Source of the DNA: Chitinophagales bacterium
Lineage (GTDB): Bacteria; Bacteroidota; Bacteroidia; Chitinophagales; CAIODY01
Assembly: GCA_023251415.1 (NCBI GenBank)
Contig: JAHEYX010000016.1
Location: 1 to 18,434 of the forward strand
Length of the DNA: 18,434 nt
Direction: 5' to 3'
Shown: positions 1-7,694 of the stretch, piece by piece
Position numbering within the stretch: position 1 is the stretch's first letter
How the letters are laid out: each line of letters starts with the position of its first letter
The notes under the pieces: generated by a model
Told to the model about the DNA's origin: nothing
The model's input: only the letters and a program-made list of their open reading frames with translations
Databases searched by the model: none
Position numbers and translations under genes: made by a program

Positions 1-423
1 CGCGTTAAAATTGCCAGGGATATCCGCGAGCGAACATTCTAAAAGAATACTCTCTTCAACCCATATTTCTGTACTGTCAGTAGTCTTATTGTAGCGCTCT
101 GCTACTGATAATGGTTTTAATGTCACAGAAACGCAATTAATAAAACCGCCTTCAACCTTACTTTCAAGCTTAGTTGCAAGTGCATCATTCTGATCAAACT
201 CACAACTGCCTTTCATCGAACCATTTAATTTAACAACATCAGACCATTTAACTTTTGGCAAGCCGTCATCAAACTCACTAGCTTCATCACTGCGCGTATG
301 CGCATAAAACCCTATTGGATTGTTCTTAAAAGCTTTATCAATGTCGATGCCTGCAACGTTAACGTGAAAACCATAGATGTTTTCACTTTCATCGACCATA
401 ATAAAGGGGTGTTTCTTCGCCAT
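1..423 (-). CDS. Prohead (HK97/Mu gpI-type) serine protease, 5' part, runs off the left edge
   Basis: The minus strand is open from ATG at 423 to the window edge, giving 141 residues and no stop. Seen: PIGFYAH (residues 36-42, candidate catalytic His42), a central GSMKGSCEFD segment, the stretch FINCVSVTLKP (94-104, candidate nucleophile Ser99), and LLECSLADIPGN (127-138). The last matches the conserved E-x-S-x-V-x-I-P-x-N-type motif of caudoviral prohead proteases. In this family the enzyme cuts scaffold and capsid termini during head maturation. The ATG is the first start after the divergent intergenic region. The gene is transcribed away from the terminase block, so capsid and perhaps tail genes probably follow to the left (inference). 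The missing C-terminus would normally hold the scaffold-like part or a fusion. Family call is good; exact subtype uncertain. Confidence 0.75.
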   Translation of the reverse strand, partial: MAKKHPFIMVDESENIYGFHVNVAGIDIDKAFKNNPIGFYAHTRSDEASEFDDGLPKVKWSDVVKLNGSMKGSCEFDQNDALATKLESKVEGGFINCVSVTLKPLSVAERYNKTTDSTEIWVEESILLECSLADIPGNFNA

Positions 424-441
424 TGCTCTGTAATTGTTCTA

Positions 442-471
442 CAAAAGTGATGCTTTTTAAAAGCTATGCAA
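442..471 (-). promoter_or_regulatory. Candidate Bacteroidota-type promoter for the leftward protease operon
   Basis: On the minus strand TTG (469-471) is followed after 19 bases by CACTTTTG (442-449). This matches the TTG-N(17-23)-TAnnTTTG consensus in all but one fixed position. It lies about 20 bases before the protease ATG at 423, a sensible distance. The spacer contains a GCTTTT/AAAAGC palindrome. No experimental support; short AT-rich motifs of this kind arise by chance. Confidence 0.3.
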
Positions 472-568
472 GTACGTTGGAAACCATTACCATAAAGCAT
501 TCCAATGATTACCAGTAATATAACCAATGATTAATTTAAATCGAATTTACAGCCAATTTTAAATTCAA

Positions 569-592
569 ATTTGTAGCGCAGGCGCTACAAAT
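569..592. repeat. Perfect inverted repeat with 11-bp arms between divergent head operons
   Basis: ATTTGTAGCGC and GCGCTACAAAT face each other across the two bases AG. The dyad is GC-rich in an AT-rich spacer and ends 12 bases before the terminase small subunit ATG. No T-run follows, so it is not a typical intrinsic terminator. Its position between divergent transcription units suggests an operator for a late regulator, or a leader hairpin in the rightward head mRNA (inference). Confidence 0.5.
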
Positions 593-604
593 CAATTCAT
601 TTAT

Positions 605-1075
605 ATGGCTAAAAACAGCGAAAAAGTATCTAACAAGGCGAAAAAGAGCCTTGCACAACAATTGTTCTTCAACAGTCAATTCACTCAAAAAGAAATTGCA
701 GCATTTGTCCATGTAACGGAGAAAACTATGAGTGAATGGGCAGATAAGAATGGTTGGCATGAACAAAAGGCAGCTATGCAAGTCACATCTCAACGTGTTG
801 TGCAAGGCTTGTATGCCGAATTACTAGAAATAGATCAGTCTATAAAATTAAAGGCGGAAGGTCAACGATATGCCGATAGTAAGCTGGCAGATGCGCGAAT
901 GAAATTGGTTAAAACAATTCAAGCACTTCAAAAAGATGTCATGTTACCGCAATACGTGCAAGTTATGATTGCATTTACAGACTTTATAAAAGAAGTTGAC
1001 CTTGAAAAAGCAAAAGAACTTATTCCATTAGTGACTGATTTTCTTAACACAAGTGCAATTAAACTATCAAATTAA
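605..1075 (+). CDS. Terminase small subunit-like DNA-binding protein (Mu gp27 position)
   Basis: 156 residues. After a basic N-terminus, residues about 20-55 form a helix-turn-helix of the terminase small-subunit kind: FTQKEIAAFVHVTEKTMSEW, then the NGWHEQK wing typical of small subunits that read 'W-x-x-R/K'. The rest is helical (LADARMKLVKTIQALQKD), consistent with an oligomerisation domain. It sits two bases before the large terminase gene, the usual pairing. Small terminases recognise phage DNA for packaging; Mu-type phages package headfuls starting near one end. The ATG at 605 is the first start after the palindrome at 569-592; no clear Shine-Dalgarno sequence is present. The role is inferred from HTH, size and neighbour rather than from a strong sequence signature. 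Confidence 0.65.
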   Translation: MAKNSEKVSNKAKKSLAQQLFFNSQFTQKEIAAFVHVTEKTMSEWADKNGWHEQKAAMQVTSQRVVQGLYAELLEIDQSIKLKAEGQRYADSKLADARMKLVKTIQALQKDVMLPQYVQVMIAFTDFIKEVDLEKAKELIPLVTDFLNTSAIKLSN

Positions 1076-1077
1076 TC

Positions 1078-2679
1078 ATGGCTAAAAGTAAAGTTAAAGT
1101 TGATGAAGAAGCAATAAGGTCATGGAACTATCATGCAGCTTCTATAACCAATGCTACCACACGAACTGCTATTCATGAAACCAAAAGGGATAAATCTAAG
1201 CGTATTGATAGGTTGAAAAAGAACTACAGCCAATTTTCGCAATATTATTTCCCGCATTATGCTGAGGCCGGTAATGCAGATTTTCATAATGAAGCCGGTG
1301 AGACTATAAAAAATGACGCGAATATTTTTGCAGTGCTTGAATGGCCACGTGGACATGCCAAATCTGTTCATGCTGATGTGATAGTTCCTTTATACTTAAA
1401 AGTTAATAACCTTCTAAGTGGGATGGTATTAGTAGGCAAAAGTGAAAGTGATGCCTGCTCATTACTAGGTGACATACAGGCGGAACTTCAATTTAATGAA
1501 ATTTTCAAAGCCGATTTTGGTGAGCAAATGAGACAAGGTTCATGGACAGAAGGGCAATTTACTACTTCTGATGGCATTGAATTTATTGCACTTGGTCGCA
1601 AACAATCACCAAGAGGTATACGAAATCGTGACAAGAGACCAAATTACTTAGTGATTGATGATATTGACGATGATGAATTAGTCGAAAATGAAGATCGTGT
1701 AGATAAAGTTGTTAAATGGATTCGAGGCGCTTTGTTAGGGGCATTAAGTTTGAAAGGAGCACGCAAAGTAATGGTAGGTAATAGGATACATCCTAAATCT
1801 GTTCTTGCCAACATTGTTGGAGATGTAGACGAAGGGACGCCTAAAAATGAGATCATTTGGCATTCTAAAATTTATGCTGCATACAACAAACACACAAGGT
1901 TGCCATCTGATACATTACCGTTAGATCCGGAAATAGATATACCGGCATGGAATTATTACACTATTGCTGAACTTAATAGAAGGTTCTCTGAAATGACGTC
2001 TCGTATTGCATGGCAGGAGTATTTTCACCGTTTTATACCAACAGGTAAAATTTTTAAACCAGAATGGATAAATTGGAGACCTTCAAGACCATTAGTTGAA
2101 TATGAACATTTGGTGGCTTATTTTGATCCATCATGGAAGGCAGGATCAAACAACGACTTTAAAGCCATTGTAATAATGGGGAAACACAAACAGTATTACG
2201 ATATTATTAAAGCATTTACACGACAATGCTCTATTGGCGTTGCCGTAAAATGGATTTATGACCAATATGAGATATTTAAACCATTAGACGGAACACAGGA
2301 GGTAGAATGTCAAATATGGATGGAGGCGATATTTATGCAAGAAATGTTATTAGATGAATTTACGGCAGAAGGTTTGCAACCTACTCGTAATTATCAAGTT
2401 AATATTCGCGGTGATTATCGATCTAAACCGGAAAAGAAATCCCGAATAGAAAATATTAGTCCACTTTGGGAGAGAGGATTTGTTTGGTATAATGAAGCTG
2501 AAAAAGGCAGTAGGGATATGAAAGAGCTTATTGACCAGACTATTGGATTTTCATTTACAAATGGAATACATGATGACGGACCTGACGCCTGTGAAGGTGC
2601 AATTTTTTTACTTAACTCATTTTCGCGAAGTTCAACAAATCACAGAAGGATGGGAGTTCGACAATCAAGAGGCTACTAA
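1078..2679 (+). CDS. Terminase large subunit (Mu gp28-type ATPase/nuclease)
   Basis: 533 residues, full length for the family. The N-terminal ATPase shows a Walker A-like WPRGHAKS (89-96), a form common in phage terminases, and a Walker B YLVIDDIDDDE (190-200). The C-terminal RNase H-like nuclease shows VAYFDPSWKAGSNNDFKA (346-363, first Asp at 350) and the hallmark HDDGPDACEG (498-507). The enzyme translocates DNA into the prohead through the portal and cuts it when full. The motor and nuclease residues all look intact. It follows the small subunit by two bases and precedes a DUF1320-like gene, so it is probably cotranscribed with both. The basic tail (SSTNHRRMGVRQSRGY) may contact DNA or portal (inference). 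Confidence 0.92.
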   Translation: MAKSKVKVDEEAIRSWNYHAASITNATTRTAIHETKRDKSKRIDRLKKNYSQFSQYYFPHYAEAGNADFHNEAGETIKNDANIFAVLEWPRGHAKSVHADVIVPLYLKVNNLLSGMVLVGKSESDACSLLGDIQAELQFNEIFKADFGEQMRQGSWTEGQFTTSDGIEFIALGRKQSPRGIRNRDKRPNYLVIDDIDDDELVENEDRVDKVVKWIRGALLGALSLKGARKVMVGNRIHPKSVLANIVGDVDEGTPKNEIIWHSKIYAAYNKHTRLPSDTLPLDPEIDIPAWNYYTIAELNRRFSEMTSRIAWQEYFHRFIPTGKIFKPEWINWRPSRPLVEYEHLVAYFDPSWKAGSNNDFKAIVIMGKHKQYYDIIKAFTRQCSIGVAVKWIYDQYEIFKPLDGTQEVECQIWMEAIFMQEMLLDEFTAEGLQPTRNYQVNIRGDYRSKPEKKSRIENISPLWERGFVWYNEAEKGSRDMKELIDQTIGFSFTNGIHDDGPDACEGAIFLLNSFSRSSTNHRRMGVRQSRGY

Positions 2680-2690
2680 ATCAAATATTT

Positions 2691-3116
2691 ATGATATTCA
2701 TTACACAACAAGATCTCAATACCGTAATCTATCAGGACATTCTCAATATTATTTCCGATAGTAATTCTGTCGATACCGCTGAATTAACAGCTATTGAACA
2801 GGCAAAAGGTTATCTCCGTAATCGGTTTGATTGCGATTTAATATTCGATTCAGGCAGTAGTTACAACAGTTCAGGCCGCAATCCACTGTTGGTAATGTAC
2901 ATCTGCGATCTTATGATTTGGCACTTATATGCTGCTGTTGCACCGAATAAAATATCTGAAAGCCGGATAAATCGCAGAGACATTGCGGTCGAATGGCTGA
3001 AGGATGTTGCTCGTGGAATATCAAATCCTGCATTTCCGATTAAACAAGTTGGATCACCGGCAGAGGAACTTCAAAATAGCCGATTTGGGCATACTTGTAA
3101 AAATTCAGGGTATTAA
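2691..3116 (+). CDS. DUF1320 family neck-type protein (Mu gp36-like)
   Basis: 141 residues. It opens MIFITQQDLNTVIYQDILN and continues with helical segments AIEQAKGYLRNRFDCD and MYICDLMIWHLYAAV, then RRDIAVEWLKDVARGI near the C-terminus. That order (start helix, YL-x-x-R-F, L-x-x-x-WHLY, then a helix with A-x-x-WL-x-x-VA-x-G) is the DUF1320/Mu gp36 pattern, a head-tail connector-type protein. It lies 11 bases after the terminase and before a 149-bp gap. In Mu the equivalent gene lies downstream of the capsid gene, so its place between terminase and portal is a rearrangement. Family call is fairly sure; the molecular role is inferred. Confidence 0.7.
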   Translation: MIFITQQDLNTVIYQDILNIISDSNSVDTAELTAIEQAKGYLRNRFDCDLIFDSGSSYNSSGRNPLLVMYICDLMIWHLYAAVAPNKISESRINRRDIAVEWLKDVARGISNPAFPIKQVGSPAEELQNSRFGHTCKNSGY

Positions 3117-3265
3117 CAACTTACTAACCCCATTAAAATACCGTTAAAGCTCTTAAATTTTGAATTTAAACTACAAAAAGCGCCCCTTATAAGACAGGTC
3201 TTTAAAAAACGCCTTAAATCGCAAAAAATCGAGTATTTTTAAAAATAGCTTTAAACCAACCTAAA
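3117..3265. other. AT-rich intergenic spacer with repeated TTAAA motifs
   Basis: This 149-bp gap within an otherwise packed head operon carries eight TTAAA pentamers and a perfect 14-bp palindrome of A/T bases at 3234-3247, just before the portal gene. There is no coding potential and no GC-rich terminator stem. It could hold a promoter or a remnant of a lost gene; nothing decides between these. Confidence 0.35.
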
Positions 3266-4561
3266 ATGAAACTAAATTTCCCTTTTTTCAGCCAAGCAGC
3301 TAAATCTAAACAAAACCCACAACATGGTCTTTTAAAAGACTATTCTGCATTGATCGAGCAAATAATTATATTGCAGCAGCATCGTATTAAGCAATCAATC
3401 GACACTTGGCGGGCAGGACTTCAATTGGCAGAACACTTCATACAGCCAAATCGAACCTTACTAATGCGCACTTATCGAGATGTAACACTCGATGCGCACT
3501 TACGAAGCTTAATCACGAGCCGAAACAATAAGATTCTAAAGACAAGGTATAAGATTGTTGACATCAAAACTCGTAAAGAAGCTACCGAAAAAACTGCATT
3601 GCTTCAACGGCCTTGGTTCTATGGCTTTTTAAAACAGGAAATGGAAGCTGAAGCTTGGGGACCTACTGTCATAGAATTAGTGCCGGGTAATAATGGTGAA
3701 ATTTACCAAACGTTAAGCTGTCCTCAACAATATATCCTTCCAATAACCGGCGAAATTTGGGTTGATATTGTATCCAATCGTAAAATCAACTATCGGGACG
3801 ATAAGAATTTAATGAAGTTTCTAATCGAGATTGGTGATCGCAATGGCTTCGGTTATCTTAATGAAGCATCTCCTTGGGCAATTTACAAGAAGGAAGTAGT
3901 AGCCGCTTGGGGACATTTTGTCGAGCTATTCGGTATGCCCATCCGGATAGGTGAAGTAGCAAGTCGATTGCAAAAGGATATCGACCAAATGGCCAATTGG
4001 CTTAAAAATATGGAATCGGCTGCCTTCGCCGTGACTCAGGCGGGCGATAAAATTACTTTCGCCGAAACAACTCGTGGCGATGCCTTCGAAGTGTATAATC
4101 AATTTATTGAACGAGCTAATAGTGAAATGTCAAAGCTAGTTGTTGGCCAAACTATGACATCCGATAATGGCAGCAGCCGATCACAAGCTGAAGTACATGA
4201 GCGAGTAAGCGAGGAATATGCCGATTCAGACCGCCAACGATTAACTATGCTTATTAATTACGAACTTATTCCTCGACTAATTGAACTTGGCTATCCATTT
4301 CAAAATTGTGAATTTGTATTTGACCTGGATAAAGAATTTACACAACTTGATGTTCAGGTAGATACCATGTTGATTTCCAACTTTGAAATGGAAAATTACC
4401 AATATTTTATTGATAAATATGGAGTGCCAATTGTTAAAACAAAAAACAACCAGGCTTCAACTAATTCTAATCAACAAGTTACACAGAAGGCAAGTAGCGA
4501 AAGCTTATTGAAGCTGATTGCAGATGTTAATCAACTATATAATCAACACAATCACGAATGA
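3266..4561 (+). CDS. Portal protein, DUF935 family (Mu gp29-like)
   Basis: 431 residues. Typical DUF935 features are seen in order: an N-terminal region with RTYRDVTLDAHLRSLITSR (residues about 69-87), the segment WAIYKKEVVAAWGHFVELFG followed by MPIRIG, and a long helical region with TMTSDNGSSRSQAEVHERVS (about 294-313). The last is close to the family motif in which the protein remarks on 'GQTLT...GS.A.A.VH'. Portal dodecamers form the vertex through which terminase pumps DNA and to which the tail attaches. It overlaps the next gene by four bases (ATGA at 4558-4561), so the two are translationally coupled. The ATG at 3266 gives the expected N-terminus. The C-terminal tail after about residue 395 is Gln/Asn/Ser-rich and looks flexible. 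Confidence 0.88.
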   Translation: MKLNFPFFSQAAKSKQNPQHGLLKDYSALIEQIIILQQHRIKQSIDTWRAGLQLAEHFIQPNRTLLMRTYRDVTLDAHLRSLITSRNNKILKTRYKIVDIKTRKEATEKTALLQRPWFYGFLKQEMEAEAWGPTVIELVPGNNGEIYQTLSCPQQYILPITGEIWVDIVSNRKINYRDDKNLMKFLIEIGDRNGFGYLNEASPWAIYKKEVVAAWGHFVELFGMPIRIGEVASRLQKDIDQMANWLKNMESAAFAVTQAGDKITFAETTRGDAFEVYNQFIERANSEMSKLVVGQTMTSDNGSSRSQAEVHERVSEEYADSDRQRLTMLINYELIPRLIELGYPFQNCEFVFDLDKEFTQLDVQVDTMLISNFEMENYQYFIDKYGVPIVKTKNNQASTNSNQQVTQKASSESLLKLIADVNQLYNQHNHE

Positions 4562-5334
4562 CAGCTAAACAAATCGATAAGGATTTTGAACGGCTAGCAA
4601 AAGGTGTATTTGAAGGCAGTATTGTTAATATAGATGCAGCCCTATTTCAATTTACAGCTAACCTGCTAATGAAATCCGAATTTACCGGGTTCGGCCAATC
4701 TTTAAGCACAGTTGAATGGGGTACTCCAGAACAGCACTTGTTAAGCACTATGCAAGCTAATACATTTTGGTTTAGCGGTGCTAAAACCTATTCTCAGTTA
4801 CAAACGCTGCACAGTCTAGTAACTACAGAAGATGGTTCCATTCGCGAATGGTCAGATTATAAACAAAAGGCACTTGATGTTCATCACCTGTACAACGTGA
4901 ATTGGTTGAATGCTGAATATAATCATGCAATTGCCTCATCTCAAATGGCCGGGCGTTGGCTTGACTTTCAAAATACTAAGGCTACATTGCCGCTATTGCG
5001 CTTTCAAACTATTGGCGACGACAGAGTACGTCCTGAACACCAGTCTCTTGATGGCATTACATTGCCAATAGATGATGTCTTTTGGTTATCCCATTATCCG
5101 CCAATTGGGTGGCGTTGCCGGTGCGATATTATAGCATTGAGAAAAGGTAATGTTACAGACCTAACTAAGCGCATAATCCCCTCCTTATCTCCTTTTTTCG
5201 CGCAAAATGTTGGCATAACAGGTCAAGTATATCCTGAAGGCCATCCTTATTACGAGCTTATAAATAAGGATAAGTCTGCTGCAACCGAGGTAAAAAAATT
5301 TGTTGAATCAGAATTAAAGCATGTCAAAAAATAA
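4558..5334 (+). CDS. MuF-type minor head protein (Mu gp30/F-like)
   Basis: 258 residues. The conserved MuF signature is plain in the C-terminal half: LRFQTIGDDRVRPEHQSLDG (147-166), then PIDDVFWLSHYPPIGWRCRC (170-189). The Arg-x-x-His-x-x-L-D-G and P-P-x-G-x-x-C-x-C elements are both intact. The N-terminal part is helical. MuF proteins are minor capsid components that interact with the portal and, in some phages, are carried into the cell. It overlaps the portal stop (ATGA) and its own end overlaps the next gene by 14 bases. It lacks a C-terminal toxin-type extension, so it is the plain structural form. Confidence 0.88.
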   Translation: MTAKQIDKDFERLAKGVFEGSIVNIDAALFQFTANLLMKSEFTGFGQSLSTVEWGTPEQHLLSTMQANTFWFSGAKTYSQLQTLHSLVTTEDGSIREWSDYKQKALDVHHLYNVNWLNAEYNHAIASSQMAGRWLDFQNTKATLPLLRFQTIGDDRVRPEHQSLDGITLPIDDVFWLSHYPPIGWRCRCDIIALRKGNVTDLTKRIIPSLSPFFAQNVGITGQVYPEGHPYYELINKDKSAATEVKKFVESELKHVKK

Positions 5335-5881
5335 AGTCATACAAAAAACAGTAGCTAATTGGGATAAACTTAAATTCGATTTGCCAATATTAATTGGTAA
5401 TGAGTATGTAAATTTTAGCAAACAGGCTTTTATACGCAGTGGATTCATTAATGGGTATTTCGAGCGTTGGAAACCACGAAAGGATAAAAAAAAACGTGGC
5501 AAGGGTCGTAAAACGCTAGTTTTGACAGGTCGTTTAAAGAGGAGTATACGATTATTACGTTGTGGCTATTTATATGCAATCGTTGGTACCGATGTGCCTT
5601 ATGCACAAATTCACAATGAAGGAGGCGTAATTAATAAGACTGTTACCGTTAGACAACATAAACGCAAGGGGGTTCATTACAGCAATAGCTATAGTATAGC
5701 AACCCGGCGTAAACTAAAACGCAGAAATAAAAATGTGGCGGAGGAAGTAGTCAAGCAGCATCAACGTAAAATGAATACTACCATACCTCAAAGACAGTTT
5801 ATAGGAGAATCAGCTTTTTTCAACAAACGAGCAATTTACATAATCACACGCGAATTAAAATCCTGTTTTTCACAAAAATAA
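5321..5881 (+). CDS. Phage virion morphogenesis protein (Mu gpG-like)
   Basis: 186 residues, strongly basic. The family motifs are seen in order: a Phe-x-x-x-G-F...ERW segment (about 37-50), KTLVLTGRLKRSI (64-76, the L-x-x-TG-x-L-x-x-SI motif), VGTDVPYAQIHNEGG (88-102, the Y-A-x-I-H-N-x-GG motif) and PQRQFIGESAF near the C-terminus. Mu gpG and P2 gpS relatives take part in head or tail completion. It begins 14 bases inside the MuF gene, matching the portal-F-G order of Mu, and is followed after seven bases by a further structural gene. Confidence 0.82.
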   Translation: MSKNKVIQKTVANWDKLKFDLPILIGNEYVNFSKQAFIRSGFINGYFERWKPRKDKKKRGKGRKTLVLTGRLKRSIRLLRCGYLYAIVGTDVPYAQIHNEGGVINKTVTVRQHKRKGVHYSNSYSIATRRKLKRRNKNVAEEVVKQHQRKMNTTIPQRQFIGESAFFNKRAIYIITRELKSCFSQK

Positions 5882-5888
5882 AGGCAAT

Positions 5889-6473
5889 ATGTATACTCAA
5901 CTATATCAAGATATAATTAGAGCAATCAATGGAGCTATACCGGCTCTTGGTATCAAATGGATCGATTTGTTTGCCGATCAAATTAAGAACTATGATGAAG
6001 AGCATCCTTTTCCAAGGCCGGCTTTATTCGTTGAGTTTGTGCCTGATGTTGAGTGGGAAAGACAGGTATTAGGTGTAAAATCCGGAACATTACAGATTAG
6101 AATTCATATTGCGTATGATAAAGTTGCAGACACCTATTTTACTCATGCCGGTGGTAATGCAGCCAAACAGTCAGAAGGTTTAAAAAACATTGTTTTAGTA
6201 GAGAAAGTTAAAGGGAAACTTACCTCTTTACAATCGCCTGGCTTTTACACTAAATTCAAAGATTCAGGAGTTGAATTTGATTCAGATAATCAGATTTTAA
6301 AGGATGATATAATTACATTTGAAACCGAAGTACGTGTTATGGCAAGCACTAACCAACCTGCTACATCACTCTATGACATCCTAAATCCGACTGATCCAAC
6401 CGGTTCAGCTTCTGAAGTTATTGCTACTGTCAACCCAAATATTAATACGGATTTTGTAAATCGGATTCAATAG
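5889..6473 (+). CDS. Putative neck/tail-terminator-type structural protein
   Basis: 194 residues. An N-terminal helix MYTQLYQDIIRAINGAI is followed by a strand-rich body with PRPALFVEFVPDVEW (41-55) and GTLQIRIHIAYD (64-75), and later by ITFETEVRVMAS (140-151). Short N-terminal helix plus alternating beta strands, where a central strand reads 'P-x-x-L/F-I/V-E', resembles tail-terminator and Mu gp37-type neck proteins. I cannot name a family with certainty. It is the last gene of the rightward head block and its stop overlaps the end of the convergent gene at 6467-6883 by seven bases, with no visible terminator. Confidence 0.45.
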   Translation: MYTQLYQDIIRAINGAIPALGIKWIDLFADQIKNYDEEHPFPRPALFVEFVPDVEWERQVLGVKSGTLQIRIHIAYDKVADTYFTHAGGNAAKQSEGLKNIVLVEKVKGKLTSLQSPGFYTKFKDSGVEFDSDNQILKDDIITFETEVRVMASTNQPATSLYDILNPTDPTGSASEVIATVNPNINTDFVNRIQ

Positions 6474-6883
6474 GTTACGAAATCAACCATATACCAACTA
6501 GCAGTTTGTTCATAATCACCTCCAACATATTTAATCTTACAAGTATAATTATTTCGAACTGTGGCGTTAAATTCGTTTTGAGAATCAACATATGAAGATA
6601 CCAAATACAAGCTATCTTTTAATTTAACAATACTAACTGCTTCATAGGGGAATGTAGCGCTACTTGGTGAAATCAATTTTGTTTTACATACTATTTGAGA
6701 ATAATCATATGCATAATCTTTAATCTCAGCTTCTATATCAGCGTCCGATTTAAATAATTGTGATAAACTGTAGATAATAGTTATCAGTACAATAACTATT
6801 AAAAAAACTAAACCTTTTAGTCTGTTAATTCGATACTTTTCTGGAATTGTTTTATCATTGAAATAATTGACAAATGTATTCAT
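6467..6883 (-). CDS. Membrane-anchored small protein, probable lysogenic accessory (moron) gene
   Basis: 138 residues. Residues 1-21 are polar with basic residues, 22-41 form one hydrophobic segment (LKGLVFLIVIVLITIIYSL), and the rest is soluble, probably extracytoplasmic. The soluble part has SPSSATFP (72-79) and YVDSQNEFNATVRNNYTC (98-115). This 'SPS-x-A-x-FP...VD-x-QN-x-F-x-A-x-xR' pattern recurs in many small envelope-associated bacterial proteins of unknown function. The gene begins 34 bases after the repressor stop in the same direction, so it is probably transcribed with the repressor in the lysogen. That position is typical for superinfection exclusion or lysogenic conversion genes, but no function can be assigned. 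Confidence 0.7.
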   Translation of the reverse strand: MNTFVNYFNDKTIPEKYRINRLKGLVFLIVIVLITIIYSLSQLFKSDADIEAEIKDYAYDYSQIVCKTKLISPSSATFPYEAVSIVKLKDSLYLVSSYVDSQNEFNATVRNNYTCKIKYVGGDYEQTASWYMVDFVTY

Positions 6884-6917
6884 AAGTTATGTTGTGTTAA
6901 GGATTAAATAGAAAAAA

Positions 6918-7607
6918 TTAATGTATCGATCTTACAATTTCGACTAGATACCACAACTGAGAAACATCCTTTAGGTGTAAATTGAAGTCTTTTTCTTTTG
7001 GATTGAAGGGATGGCATGTTATTATACCATTATCTACATCATGAGCTATTATTTGTTTGCATAGAATCCCATCTTTATGAACAATTACAAATATTTTAGG
7101 AATATGTATTTTGTACTTCCAAAAAGACTTTGGTAATTCTTTGGTTAATAATTCATCTCCACTACAGATACAATTACGACCTTCATATTCCATACTATCA
7201 CCAGCAGCGATAAAGTATAAATAATTTCCGCCACTGCGTTTCCGTGTTTCCCGTACTGGTAAATGATCAATAAATTCCTTATCTTTAAATCCATTAGTAT
7301 ATCCTGCATACGCATACTCATCAACTACTCTAACTATCATTGTATCATGTTTTCCCTCATTAACACTAGCTTCTAAAATAATTTGATTAGAACCTTGTTC
7401 AACACCTAAAATAAGCCAATTTAAATCCTTGCTACATAATGTAGCAACTTTTACTAAAATATCTGTTGGTGGAGGTGTTCTATCGATTTCGATTTGAGAT
7501 AAAACACTACGACTTATTCCTAATAGTTCTGCAAAGCCCTCTTGGCTTTTGCCAAGCTCTTTACGTGCAGCCGCTATTCTTTTCCCTATTGTGTTTAAAA
7601 TAAACAT
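6918..7607 (-). CDS. Phage repressor with XRE-type HTH and S24 (LexA/CI-like) peptidase domain
   Basis: 229 residues from ATG at 7605-7607. An N-terminal HTH (residues about 3-60: IGKRIAAARKELGKSQEGFA, ISRSVLSQIE) is joined to an S24 domain. The latter has a candidate cleavage site Ala101-Gly102 (YAYAGYTNGF), the nucleophile in GDSM (Ser138) and the general-base Lys184 in GILCKQI. Such repressors bind operators and self-cleave when RecA filaments form, giving SOS induction. An upstream start at 7724 would add 39 Cys/aromatic-rich residues and run through the operators and into the divergent gene, so the ATG at 7607 is preferred: it gives the normal XRE N-terminus. The protein differs from Mu c repressor, which is a Mu-specific winged-helix protein, so the switch has been swapped for a lambda/LexA-type one. 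Confidence 0.85.
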   Translation of the reverse strand: MFILNTIGKRIAAARKELGKSQEGFAELLGISRSVLSQIEIDRTPPPTDILVKVATLCSKDLNWLILGVEQGSNQIILEASVNEGKHDTMIVRVVDEYAYAGYTNGFKDKEFIDHLPVRETRKRSGGNYLYFIAAGDSMEYEGRNCICSGDELLTKELPKSFWKYKIHIPKIFVIVHKDGILCKQIIAHDVDNGIITCHPFNPKEKDFNLHLKDVSQLWYLVEIVRSIH

Positions 7608-7645
7608 TTGCAATGTTGATAAATAATTGCAACATAATATTGCAA
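7608..7645. promoter_or_regulatory. Candidate operator: three TTGCAA sites in the divergent switch
   Basis: The palindromic hexamer TTGCAA occurs at 7608-7613, 7627-7632 and 7640-7645, spaced 19 and 13 bases apart. The first and second are also joined by an ATGTTG...CAACAT inverted repeat (7612-7617 and 7630-7635 region). They lie between the repressor start and the early promoter, and the third overlaps the proposed -33 element. This is the arrangement expected for repressor or Ner-like sites; which protein binds is not shown. Confidence 0.5.
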
Positions 7646-7671
7646 TTGTGTATTTAAGTATCGTATGTTTG
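7640..7671 (+). promoter_or_regulatory. Candidate early promoter (Bacteroidota TTG / TAnnTTTG type)
   Basis: TTG at 7640-7642, a 21-base spacer, and TATGTTTG at 7664-7671 fit the Bacteroidota sigma consensus with no mismatch. Transcription would start near 7677, roughly 20 bases before the ATG at 7695. The -33 element lies inside the third TTGCAA site, giving a simple steric mechanism for repression of the transposition operon. Confidence 0.5.
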
Positions 7672-7691
7672 TACCAGTTATCAGGTACAAA
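7668..7691. repeat. Inverted repeat, 8-bp arms, before the Ner-like gene
   Basis: TTTGTACC (7668-7675) and GGTACAAA (7684-7691) are perfect complements across 8 bases. The dyad overlaps the -7 element of the early promoter and ends three bases before the ATG at 7695. It could be a second operator (for example for autoregulation by the Ner-like protein) or a leader hairpin masking the start. Confidence 0.5.
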
Positions 7692-7694
7692 GAA

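Noticed and set aside
312..527. Minus-strand 71-codon frame at the left edge
   Set aside because: It overlaps the prohead protease in another frame; the protease frame has clear family motifs and reaches the window edge.
3234..3247. Intrinsic terminator before the portal gene
   Set aside because: The palindrome is made only of A and T, without a GC stem, and the downstream gene belongs to the same head block.
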